A stretch of DNA of 25,331 nucleotides, from NCBI GenBank assembly GCA_030753015.1, contig JASMDC010000042.1, positions 1-25,331 on the forward strand, read 5' to 3'. This DNA is from Candidatus Undinarchaeales archaeon (lineage in GTDB: Archaea > SpSt-1190 > JASMDC01). Made by a program: the position numbers and the translations under genes. The notes under the pieces are model-generated. The model was given only the letters and a program-made list of their open reading frames with translations, had not been told where the DNA came from and did no database searches. Shown in pieces: positions 15,130 to 21,426 of the stretch; within the stretch, counting starts at the first letter, position 1, and every line of letters begins with the position of its first letter.

Positions 15130-15795
15130 ATGAACCTTTCTTATAGAGGGTGGCCTGTGATCATCCCTCCCGACGAACGCTCATCCCAACCGCTCGAGGG
15201 ACCGGCCGTGCTAACGCATCCCGATATGGAGCGGGCCTGGCGGCATATCGTCGAGGAGTACGAACCACCCCGGCGCGAGTATTGCATCCTCCTCACATGC
15301 TCCATGCGCAGGCCGTATCACGAGAGCCCCTCACATCGGATCTACGACCAGATAATCTTCTCCGTGCTCCCCCGCGAGAAGGTCCATCTCGTCGTGTTCG
15401 GGACCTGCGGTGTGGTGCCCAGGGAGCTGGACGGTGAGTACCCGTTCATGAACTACCGGTTCATGCTGGGGAAGTCCGATCCATCCGTCAAGCGCGCCTT
15501 CGTCCCCCATGAGGCGATGCGGCTCGCAGCCTACCTCGAGCGCAATCGGGACCATTACGAACATATCGTCGCTTATGCTATCGGGGTGTTCCGCGAGGCC
15601 GTCATGCTCGCGAGCGAGATGACGGGTATCCCCATCAAGTTGCTCCCCAACGACGACACGATAACCGCGCTCACGGACCCCTCCCGTCGTTTCCCCGCAG
15701 GCAGTCTCATGGCACAAGAGTACCTGCAGGACCTCGCGGACGCTCTTGCAGATATGGAAGGAGTACCCCGAAAAGAGGCGGTCTTCGAACGCTGA
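15130..15795 (+). CDS. Stand-alone DUF5591 protein related to archaeosine synthase (ArcS)
   Basis: 221 residues. LLTCSMRRPYHESPSH (54-69) fits Cys-x3-Arg-Pro-Tyr-x2-Ser-x2-His, close to the PC-x3-KPY-x2-S-x2-H motif of ArcS, the amidinotransferase that converts preQ0 at tRNA position 15 to archaeosine. The downstream GTCGVVPRELDGEYPFMNYRF agrees with the xVPRELExxYPxxxYD part of DUF5591. Two catalytic-motif positions differ (Pro to Thr, Lys to Arg). The TGT-like N-terminal and the PUA domains of full ArcS are absent, so it is a split or paralogous enzyme; the substrate may not be tRNA-bound preQ0. The ATG at 15130 is chosen with a TATA-like site at 15081-15090; the frame is open to 14923, so the start is moderately certain. 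It converges with the next gene, leaving 1 bp. Confidence 0.75.
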   Translation: MNLSYRGWPVIIPPDERSSQPLEGPAVLTHPDMERAWRHIVEEYEPPRREYCILLTCSMRRPYHESPSHRIYDQIIFSVLPREKVHLVVFGTCGVVPRELDGEYPFMNYRFMLGKSDPSVKRAFVPHEAMRLAAYLERNRDHYEHIVAYAIGVFREAVMLASEMTGIPIKLLPNDDTITALTDPSRRFPAGSLMAQEYLQDLADALADMEGVPRKEAVFER

Positions 15796-15796
15796 C

Positions 15797-16879
15797 CTAG
15801 TGGATGGGTAGGAGGGTGGCGACACCTGCGATAAGGACTGCTTTCTCCACGTCGTACTTGAACCGCTCGTTCACGGCCTCCGTGTAAAGATCCGGTTCAT
15901 AGTCGCCCTTGATCTTCTGCCAGATGCGGCGACCGCAGTTACCCACCATGTCCTGAATGTGCACGTGATGAAGGTCGTCGACGTCCACACGCCCCTCAGT
16001 GTAATCCTCGAGGAAGTTGTTGCCGCTCGTGTGCTCGTACTTGAGAGCTTTGAGGGCGATATCGTTGGATTCAGTGGGGAGGGTGCCGATGTACTTCCCG
16101 GCGGCACGTATGTCGTCGGTCGTGCTCAGCGCCCTGAGAGTGGATGTGGGGCCCACCTTCCGTCCGTCAACAGCCCGCATTGCGTACGCCTCGTCAAGGA
16201 ACCGGACCGTCATGATGGTGGCCATCTCCTTCGATAGCTTTGGTGAGATGCTGATCTTATATGCGGAACCGTCAGTACTGACCCCGAGGGACCCGAACTC
16301 CTTCCAGCCAAGGCTGTCGCTGCTGAACTCCAGGTCAACGTTGTCCAGGAGCTCGAGGTCCTGGTCGTCCCAGTAGTCCGAGCTCTTCATGCGGTCGATG
16401 GCGCTTCTGTACACGTCCGCAGCGTCGTTCTCTCCAAGGTCCTTGTGATGGAACTTGCCCTCGCGATTGTAGAGGTCGATGTTGTGCTTCGTGAATGGGA
16501 TGGGGATATACCCGCCAACGAGCACATCGGTACCAAGGAGCCGTGCCAGCCTGCTCCCCGCGCCCTTCCGCTCCTGGGGCTTGAGTGATTTGAGGTCCAC
16601 GTTACCGATATAGCAGCCGATGGTGTCGGAGTTGGACCCGTCGATCGTGTCCATCTCGTTCTCGCCTATGTGCTCGATGACATAGGTGGTCCCTATTTGG
16701 GCGCTAACCTTGGCACTGTAATGGTACACCGCGTCCATGGCTGAAGCCCCGACCTTGGGCATCTCGTGAAAAAAGTTAGCAGTGGCGTAACCGGCGGCGA
16801 GGCCCACGCCAGCAGCGATCCCGTCCGAGATGTACTCGCGGTTGGGGATCCGCTCCGAGGACACCGTAAGGTATTCCAT
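15797..16879 (-). CDS. 360-residue protein of unknown function
   Basis: I do not recognise a family. Near the N-terminus (19-37) is a hydrophobic, glycine/alanine-rich segment (GIAAGVGLAAGYATANFF), a possible membrane helix or glycine-rich turn. The rest is a soluble-looking mixed protein with many Asp/Ser residues, an HxHK-like cluster (KFHHKDLGEND), and a paired His in DDLHHVHIQDM near residue 310, which could bind metal. It ends with another hydrophobic stretch (AVLIAGVATLLPIH). The ATG at 16879 is about 30 bp from the TATA box (16906-16913), so the mRNA is leaderless. Single gene, convergent with the ArcS-like gene. Its promoter element is identical to that of a 110-residue paralogue at 9109-9121. 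Confidence 0.7.
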   Translation of the reverse strand: MEYLTVSSERIPNREYISDGIAAGVGLAAGYATANFFHEMPKVGASAMDAVYHYSAKVSAQIGTTYVIEHIGENEMDTIDGSNSDTIGCYIGNVDLKSLKPQERKGAGSRLARLLGTDVLVGGYIPIPFTKHNIDLYNREGKFHHKDLGENDAADVYRSAIDRMKSSDYWDDQDLELLDNVDLEFSSDSLGWKEFGSLGVSTDGSAYKISISPKLSKEMATIMTVRFLDEAYAMRAVDGRKVGPTSTLRALSTTDDIRAAGKYIGTLPTESNDIALKALKYEHTSGNNFLEDYTEGRVDVDDLHHVHIQDMVGNCGRRIWQKIKGDYEPDLYTEAVNERFKYDVEKAVLIAGVATLLPIH

Positions 16880-16905
16880 CCGGTGGCGTTCAGGGCAGTG
16901 GCGGG

Positions 16906-16918
16906 TTATAAATGTTAC
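16906..16918 (-). promoter_or_regulatory. TATA/BRE-like element, GTAAnnnTTATAA type (360-residue gene)
   Basis: GTAACATTTATAA on the minus strand, ending 27 bp before the ATG at 16879. Identical to the 9109-9121 element and similar to 8667-8679. Confidence 0.55.
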
Positions 16919-16953
16919 CCCGGGGTAGTAACAGAACGTGAAGTGGATCGCGA

Positions 16954-17121
16954 CTAGAACCGTTCGGCATAGTACGAGTGCTGGTCGCTAACGCTGGCGT
17001 TCCAGATCTTGTACGCCATGAGGAGGAAGAAGGGCAGACCACCGATCATAAAGCCCTTGAAGATGTTCCCGCCAGAGATGCCGCGCCAGGCGATCTCATT
17101 CGACACCTCATGATAGCTCAT
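16954..17121 (-). CDS. 55-residue single-pass membrane protein
   Basis: Too short for most gene callers. Starting from ATG 17121 it reads MSYHEVSNEIAWRGISGG, a hydrophobic helix around residues 22-38 (KGFMIGGLPFFLLMAYK), then IWNASVSDQHSYYAERF. Support comes from a CATAAAAG TATA box at 17147-17154, about 29 bp upstream, giving leaderless mRNA, and from a protein-like composition with one clear membrane segment and polar ends. It is divergent from the sulfite-oxidase-like gene and shares its promoter core, so it may be a membrane partner or anchor for that enzyme (inference). No family recognised. Confidence 0.6.
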   Translation of the reverse strand: MSYHEVSNEIAWRGISGGNIFKGFMIGGLPFFLLMAYKIWNASVSDQHSYYAERF

Positions 17122-17146
17122 GGTGAGAGTGAATATTGGACTTATT

Positions 17147-17155
17147 CTTTTATGG
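17147..17155. promoter_or_regulatory. Shared TATA-like core for the divergent membrane-protein and molybdoenzyme genes
   Basis: CTTTTATGG on plus, CCATAAAAG on minus. It lies about 26 bp before ATG 17176 on plus and about 29 bp before ATG 17121 on minus, so one A/T core probably serves both leaderless genes. Confidence 0.5.
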
Positions 17156-17175
17156 ATTACCTCTCAATCCACCGA

Positions 17176-18039
17176 ATGATGGCCGAAGAAACCACCGATA
17201 CGACCGGAGATGAAGTGGAGGTCATCGACAGGAGGACGTTGCTCAACCGACTGGCCGCTCTAGGTATCGGACTGGTCGGGCTTCGGCTCCTCAGTGACGG
17301 GCAGCTGCTGCGCGTTCTCCAGAGCGCCGAGCGGGAGCCCGAGGTGGCTTCAGCTCTATCAAAGAACAGTGGTGATCGTGTGGTGGTCTCAAAGGGAAAC
17401 GCAACCGACCTGGATCCGAACGCCTCGCCCGAGGCGATACCTGCCGTGGGGGAGCTCGTCATCAGCCCCGACACTCGGCGGGACAACCGCGTACCGCCCG
17501 GCCAGCGCCTGACGACAGGGTTCCCGATCACAGGTGCCGGTCCTATCCACCGCATCGATCCGGGCCACTGGACCTTCTCGATCACTGGGCTCGTAGAGGA
17601 AGAACGAGAGCTCCCCTTCAAGGAGTTCGTTTCCCTCGAGCATGTCAAGGTGCTCTCGGACATCCATTGTGTCACGACATGGTCACGATTGGACAACGTG
17701 TGGGAAGGTATCTCCACGCGGGCGATCAAGGACCTCATCGACATACGGCCAGAAGCCCGTTTCGTCATGGTCCATGCGGCAGGCGGGTTCAGTGCGAACT
17801 TGCCACTGGAGGACTTCTTCGAAGAGGACGTGCTGTTCGCCATCAAGCACAACGATAAGGAGCTGACCCCCGAGCACGGCTACCCCGTCCGCCTCGTCGT
17901 GCCACGGCTGTACTTCTGGAAGAGCGCCAAGTGGGTCACGGGTATCGAGTTCATAGCGGAGAACAAGCCCGGCTACTGGGAATCGCTCGGCTACCACATC
18001 CGCGGGGATCCCTGGAAAGAGGAGCGGTACAGTGGATAG
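17176..18039 (+). CDS. Sulfite oxidase-family molybdopterin oxidoreductase
   Basis: Molybdenum enzyme of the sulfite oxidase/MsrP fold, 287 residues. The catalytic cysteine that ligates molybdenum is in SDIHCVTTWSRLDNVWEGI; KSAKWVTGIEFI and GYWESLGYHIRGDPWKEE are conserved C-terminal cofactor-binding blocks. There is no haem or dimerisation domain, as in the MsrP-like single-domain enzymes, which reduce sulfoxides. The N-terminus (IDRRTLLNRLAALGIGLVGL) resembles a twin-arginine signal, RRTLL plus hydrophobic helix, so export or membrane tethering is likely. Start 17176 (or 17179) fits the TATA core at 17147-17155 with about 26 bp spacing; an in-frame ATG at 17152 overlaps that core. Substrate and electron partner unknown; the divergent 55-residue membrane protein is a candidate partner. 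Confidence 0.87.
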   Translation: MMAEETTDTTGDEVEVIDRRTLLNRLAALGIGLVGLRLLSDGQLLRVLQSAEREPEVASALSKNSGDRVVVSKGNATDLDPNASPEAIPAVGELVISPDTRRDNRVPPGQRLTTGFPITGAGPIHRIDPGHWTFSITGLVEEERELPFKEFVSLEHVKVLSDIHCVTTWSRLDNVWEGISTRAIKDLIDIRPEARFVMVHAAGGFSANLPLEDFFEEDVLFAIKHNDKELTPEHGYPVRLVVPRLYFWKSAKWVTGIEFIAENKPGYWESLGYHIRGDPWKEERYSG

Positions 18040-18040
18040 A

Positions 18041-18097
18041 GTCCCGTTCGGAAGTCTGATGGGACGTTCACGGAACGACGACGGGGAGCGAGCCCCG
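18041..18097. terminator. Inverted repeats between convergent genes
   Basis: The 60-bp gap holds three small inverted repeats: GTCCC/GGGAC (18041-18045, 18061-18065), CGTTC-ACG-GAACG (18065-18077) and CGGGG-AGCGAG-CCCCG (18082-18097). On the plus strand they are followed by TCTTTCTTGG. A shared termination region is plausible but unproven. Confidence 0.3.
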
Positions 18098-18099
18098 AT

Positions 18100-19251
18100 T
18101 CACGTGTCTTTCTTGGCTACCGATTCAGGGGACAAGCGCTTGTAGAACACATGCCATGTCCGGTTACCTATGTAGTTATGGAGCGTTGTGCGGATGCGAT
18201 ACCGATGCTCACGAAGAACGGTCGTGAGCATACCGCGTGCGGGAACGTGGGCGAACACCTTGGCGATACCCTTCTTGGTAAAATGGTGTTCACATCGTTC
18301 CACCAGGCGAGCTGACGCTTCTTGGGCGAGCGGTCCGTCCATCTCCATGATGGCCGATTCGATGAATCCGCAGTCGTCCTGGATCGCGGCAATGAGCCGT
18401 CCGACACGCTTGTTTCCTAGGTTGGCCGATAGCGTGGTCGTGGCACGACCCGAGGTCCCGCTCGCCCGCGAGGACTCAGTCAGGATCGAGAGCTCGTCAC
18501 GGGGCACGAGAAGGAGGCGGTCCGGTTTGAGCGTCGTGTCCACACCATGGAACGGTGCATGGACGCGACGAAGGAGAAGTAGGACATTGTCCCGGATATA
18601 CGTGAGCACTTGGGGCCGGACGTCGGGGTCTATGTCCTCGGCTAGGATGACGCCGGTCCGCATCCCATGGGTGAAGAGCTCTCTGATAATAGGATAGGGG
18701 ACCGGTGGGGCCGGGAGCTCACGCCGCGGGATCACCGCCTTCCGGGGCCGTTCCTTCGGTAAGACCGTCCCCTTGGGGACATAATAGGCACGCCGGGATG
18801 ACTCGCGGATCTTCACAAGTTCCCGGGAGCGTACGAACCGGCGATAGACGCTGGCGAATGAGAGGTATCTGCGGTGCGTGGAAGGAAGATTCCTGCCGTA
18901 GACCGCCTTGATCGCGGCTTTGTAAGTGAGCTTTCCGTCGCGTGCGAGGACCTTGTCGAGCTTGGTGTACGCAGCCTCGTCCCGTTTGACACGACGGGCA
19001 TATCGTGGACTGCGTCCCCTTTTTTTCGCTGACAAAGGTACGAAGACGAGCCGTCCTTTCGAGCGCCTGCCACGGCATAGGCTCATCTCCCTCACGAACT
19101 GGTCATAGAAAGGACGCAGCTCAAGATAACCGGGCGAACTGGAGCTGAGGCGATGGCCGAACACTGCGTTGACTGCCTCGGTGTAGGTAAGTCGGCCGTT
19201 CTGGTGCAACAGATGCCGGAGAGTGGTGAACACGCAATCCCTTTCGAGCAC
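18100..19251 (-). CDS. Protein with duplicated basic domain and possible GNAT-like C-terminus
   Basis: 383 residues from a GTG at 19251. Residues about 8-72 and 95-160 are two copies of one unit: compare NGRLTYTEAVNAVFGHRL with DGKLTYKAAIKAVYGRNL, each followed by YL..., F/VYxxFVR and a VP-ending strand. The unit is helical and basic, compatible with a winged-helix-type nucleic-acid-binding domain. After a Pro/Arg-rich linker (160-190), the C-terminal half contains a helix-strand series ending THNYIGNRTWHVFYKRL-like (YIGNRTWHVFYKRL), which resembles the end of GNAT acetyltransferases, but I see no sure acetyl-CoA loop. The frame continues upstream into the next gene; the GTG is chosen because TTTTATAT (19275-19282) lies about 27 bp away. 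Function unknown. Confidence 0.65.
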   Translation of the reverse strand: MLERDCVFTTLRHLLHQNGRLTYTEAVNAVFGHRLSSSSPGYLELRPFYDQFVREMSLCRGRRSKGRLVFVPLSAKKRGRSPRYARRVKRDEAAYTKLDKVLARDGKLTYKAAIKAVYGRNLPSTHRRYLSFASVYRRFVRSRELVKIRESSRRAYYVPKGTVLPKERPRKAVIPRRELPAPPVPYPIIRELFTHGMRTGVILAEDIDPDVRPQVLTYIRDNVLLLLRRVHAPFHGVDTTLKPDRLLLVPRDELSILTESSRASGTSGRATTTLSANLGNKRVGRLIAAIQDDCGFIESAIMEMDGPLAQEASARLVERCEHHFTKKGIAKVFAHVPARGMLTTVLREHRYRIRTTLHNYIGNRTWHVFYKRLSPESVAKKDT

Positions 19252-19294
19252 TGGTCGTGGCTGTGGCGCCCGTGTTTTATATGTTTGAGCCAGT

Positions 19295-20233
19295 TCAGTA
19301 TTCGTAGTCGAGTTTTTCCGTCCCGAACGTCTGTTCACCACATTCCGAACAGTACTTGGAACCCTCTTGCTCGAGTGTGCAGTCAGGGCACATCCATCGC
19401 CCGCACGCAAAGCACTGCTCGGGGGCCTCGGTAGTATTCCCGCATACGGCACACTCTCTAATGGACACAAGAGCATCCATGGAATAATAAACCGCGGCGG
19501 CCGTGAGCAGGACGAGCAGAACCACGATGACCAGAATGATCTGATTCTGCATCATCAGCTCCCACACGGTCTCCGCTGGGACTGGGGTCGTCGAGCCCTG
19601 GGCTATGTCTTCCAGGGTCTCGTTCGTGATCCTTAGCTCGATGTCCTGGATGAACGCCATGTGAGAAGGACCTCTGCCGGTCGTCAAGGGTTCCAGAACG
19701 ACGAAGTTCTCCCCCTTGGTGACCTTGCAGTTGTTCTTGTTCTTGAGCTCTTCTTTGCGGAACTCCGAGGCGAAGAGCTTCTTGCAGTCCAACTCGAGAC
19801 GACCTTCGCAGTCGAGCATGACGCTGTCGATGTGGCAGCATTGATCCTCATAGTCCGGATCTGTGCATACCTTCACGGAGAAGGATGCGTGCTGCGACAG
19901 TTTGATCCGTGAACCCTCCCTCACGGTGTAGATTGTCACTGTGTCGATGAACTTCTCATCGAGGACATCGAACACGTACGTGAGCCGGTCGTGCACACTA
20001 GTGGGTCCGATTATACCGACTGCACCTGTCTTGCTCTCCGGGCCGCAAAGCCGGCCCTCGGCCGTGGACGGGCATGGGCCGATTATCTTCTCCCTGTTCG
20101 TTTCACCTAGAAAGTAGACTGAATCGCCTTCTAGCACAGGGGCCTGTGCCTGGGCGACGATGGTGAGGATGATCAAGCAGAGGATGATGTGTCTTGCGAC
20201 ATGCCTACTGCTAAGTGATCGTTCTCCTCCCAT
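19295..20233 (-). CDS. Membrane protein with cysteine-rich exterior domain and cytoplasmic zinc-finger tail
   Basis: 312 residues. A signal peptide (HIILCLIILTIVAQAQA, 15-31) is followed by an extracellular domain of about 200 residues with many cysteines (for example VCTDPDYEDQCCHIDSV and MLDCEGRLELDCKK), probably disulfide-bonded; then a membrane helix (IILVIVVLLVLLTAAAVYY) and a C-terminal cytoplasmic tail with four Cys-x2-Cys pairs (CAVC, CFAC, CPDC, CSEC), enough for two zinc ions in a double zinc ribbon or B-box-like arrangement. This could relay an outside signal to a cytoplasmic partner. The ATG at 20233 is chosen because TATATAAAA-type sequence (20258-20266) sits about 28 bp upstream and the signal peptide begins there; an ATG at 20302 would add 23 residues. 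Family not recognised. Confidence 0.75.
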   Translation of the reverse strand: MGGERSLSSRHVARHIILCLIILTIVAQAQAPVLEGDSVYFLGETNREKIIGPCPSTAEGRLCGPESKTGAVGIIGPTSVHDRLTYVFDVLDEKFIDTVTIYTVREGSRIKLSQHASFSVKVCTDPDYEDQCCHIDSVMLDCEGRLELDCKKLFASEFRKEELKNKNNCKVTKGENFVVLEPLTTGRGPSHMAFIQDIELRITNETLEDIAQGSTTPVPAETVWELMMQNQIILVIVVLLVLLTAAAVYYSMDALVSIRECAVCGNTTEAPEQCFACGRWMCPDCTLEQEGSKYCSECGEQTFGTEKLDYEY

Positions 20234-20328
20234 TCTGACATTCACTCTCTTTCTTAGTATATAAAATTCCTTCCACTTCCGACGGTCGGAGTTAACCTTC
20301 ATAAATCATGAGAGAGAATACCATGGCA

Positions 20329-20499
20329 ATGGGGGCCACGGATATGGAGAACGAAAAATTCGAATCTTACATGGCCGAACCCCACAAGATGGGGAACGTG
20401 TTCGAGCAACTGGCTGAACGTGAACGTGACATGTGGATGTGCGAGCTGTACAAGGAGATCGAGCGAGACAACCACTTCTATTCCGTAGGTTGGCTATAG
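20329..20499 (+). CDS. Small acidic protein of unknown function
   Basis: 56 residues from ATG 20329 (63 if the ATG at 20308 is used, 58 from 20323). Highly charged and helical in the middle (NVFEQLAERERDMWMCELYKE), no membrane segment, ending HFYSVGWL with aromatic residues. TTCATAAATC at 20297-20306 is a TATA-like box about 27 bp before 20329, which favours the shorter form. It is divergent from the zinc-finger membrane protein and lies upstream of the coiled-coil gene, which has its own promoter. Could be a small regulator or adaptor; nothing in the sequence decides. Confidence 0.5.
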   Translation: MGATDMENEKFESYMAEPHKMGNVFEQLAERERDMWMCELYKEIERDNHFYSVGWL

Positions 20500-20557
20500 A
20501 TCGCCATCCCCACCCCCTAGGTTCACTTTATATTGTTTGACCTAGTCTGGGGATTCG

Positions 20558-21265
20558 ATGGCCAAGGGCGAGTCGGATAGTAAGAAAGGCCTTGTTGATG
20601 AGAAGAAGCGGATCCTTTCAGAGCTCCTGAAGGTGGAGAAGGAGGAGCTCCGTATCGCTGAGACGGAGCGGAAGCTCGCCCTGGACATCAAGACCATCGA
20701 AGCAGGGGAGAGTCGTATCGAAGAGGCGACACGCCGGATTTCTGACACGGAGAGTCGTCTCACTCAAACCGAGCGCAAGCTCGAGCGGGACCTCTCCAAG
20801 GTCGCAGCCGGGGAGAAACGCATCGAGGCCGAAGAGATCAAGATCGAGGCAGCCGAGGAGAAGATCGAAGAAGGTATCCGGAAGCTGGCCAAGGAAGAGC
20901 GCAAGATCGAGGCCGAGGAACGCAAGATCGAGGCCGTCGAGAAGAACCTTGAGAAGAACATCGAGAAGCTTGCCAAAGAAGAGAAGCGGATCGAGGTCGA
21001 GGAGCGCAAGATCGAGGAAGCAGAGAAGAAGATTTCCGACGATATCAAGACCATCGAGGAGAAGGAAGACGAGATCATTCGCACCGAGAAGCGCCTCGTC
21101 GAGACCGAGGAGTTCCTTCGCCACGAGACCAAGGTCATCGAGTTCCTTGCCTTCATGGGCATCCTCTTTCTCGTTATGATACTTGCGGCCCTGGGATTCT
21201 ATGTCTTCTCGGGCGGTATCATCCCGGCAGCCCCACCCGTGAACTCTACCCCAATCCCTCCGTGA
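20558..21265 (+). CDS. Long coiled-coil protein with C-terminal membrane anchor
   Basis: 235 residues. Residues about 15-190 are one continuous, highly charged coiled coil rich in Glu, Lys, Ile and Arg, with hydrophobic residues in heptad positions. Residues 86-169 are three consecutive units of exactly 28 residues (four heptads). A hydrophobic helix (194-217, IEFLAFMGILFLVMILAALG) and a short Pro-rich outer tail (AAPPVNSTPIPP) follow. The coil therefore projects into the cytoplasm from the membrane. A TATA box ACTTTATATT at 20525-20534 lies about 29 bp before the ATG at 20558, so leaderless. Such a rod could be a scaffold, spacer or cytoskeletal-type anchor; no known family is recognised. 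Confidence 0.75.
   Translation: MAKGESDSKKGLVDEKKRILSELLKVEKEELRIAETERKLALDIKTIEAGESRIEEATRRISDTESRLTQTERKLERDLSKVAAGEKRIEAEEIKIEAAEEKIEEGIRKLAKEERKIEAEERKIEAVEKNLEKNIEKLAKEEKRIEVEERKIEEAEKKISDDIKTIEEKEDEIIRTEKRLVETEEFLRHETKVIEFLAFMGILFLVMILAALGFYVFSGGIIPAAPPVNSTPIPP
20813..21064 (+). repeat. Three 84-bp in-frame repeats encoding 28-residue coiled-coil units
   Basis: Units at 20813-20896, 20897-20980 and 20981-21064 encode residues 86-113, 114-141 and 142-169. Each begins E-[KR]-[RK]-I-E-[AV]-E-E and continues with KIE, then IEKLAKE-like ends. Degenerate copies may extend upstream (residues 36-85). Confidence 0.7.
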
Positions 21266-21379
21266 GCCGTGTACGAACGTGAGGACCTGTCACCCAAGCC
21301 CCTAGCCGGAGGCATGGATGTCGTTGGAACATGATGCGGGGGGCGTTTGCCACTCTATAGGGGTTACAATAAAGGAAAA

Positions 21380-21410
21380 CTATATAAACAACAAATGATA
21401 ATAGTATCAT
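21380..21410 (+). promoter_or_regulatory. TATA box plus inverted repeat before the GAN-like gene
   Basis: CTATATAAAC at 21380-21389 is a strong TATA box. Immediately after it, ATGATA-ATAG-TATCAT (21395-21410) is an inverted repeat spanning the predicted transcription start near 21411, a position where a bound repressor would block polymerase. The leader before ATG 21427 is about 16 nt and contains GGGTGTGGG. Confidence 0.55.
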
Positions 21411-21426
21411 CGGGTGTGGGTTTAAG

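Noticed and set aside
15130-15795. Complete archaeosine synthase
   Set aside because: Only the DUF5591 part is present, with two substitutions in the catalytic motif and no TGT-like or PUA domains.
20813-21064. CRISPR or mobile-element repeats
   Set aside because: The periodicity is in frame, encodes coiled-coil heptads, and has no spacers or terminal inverted repeats.
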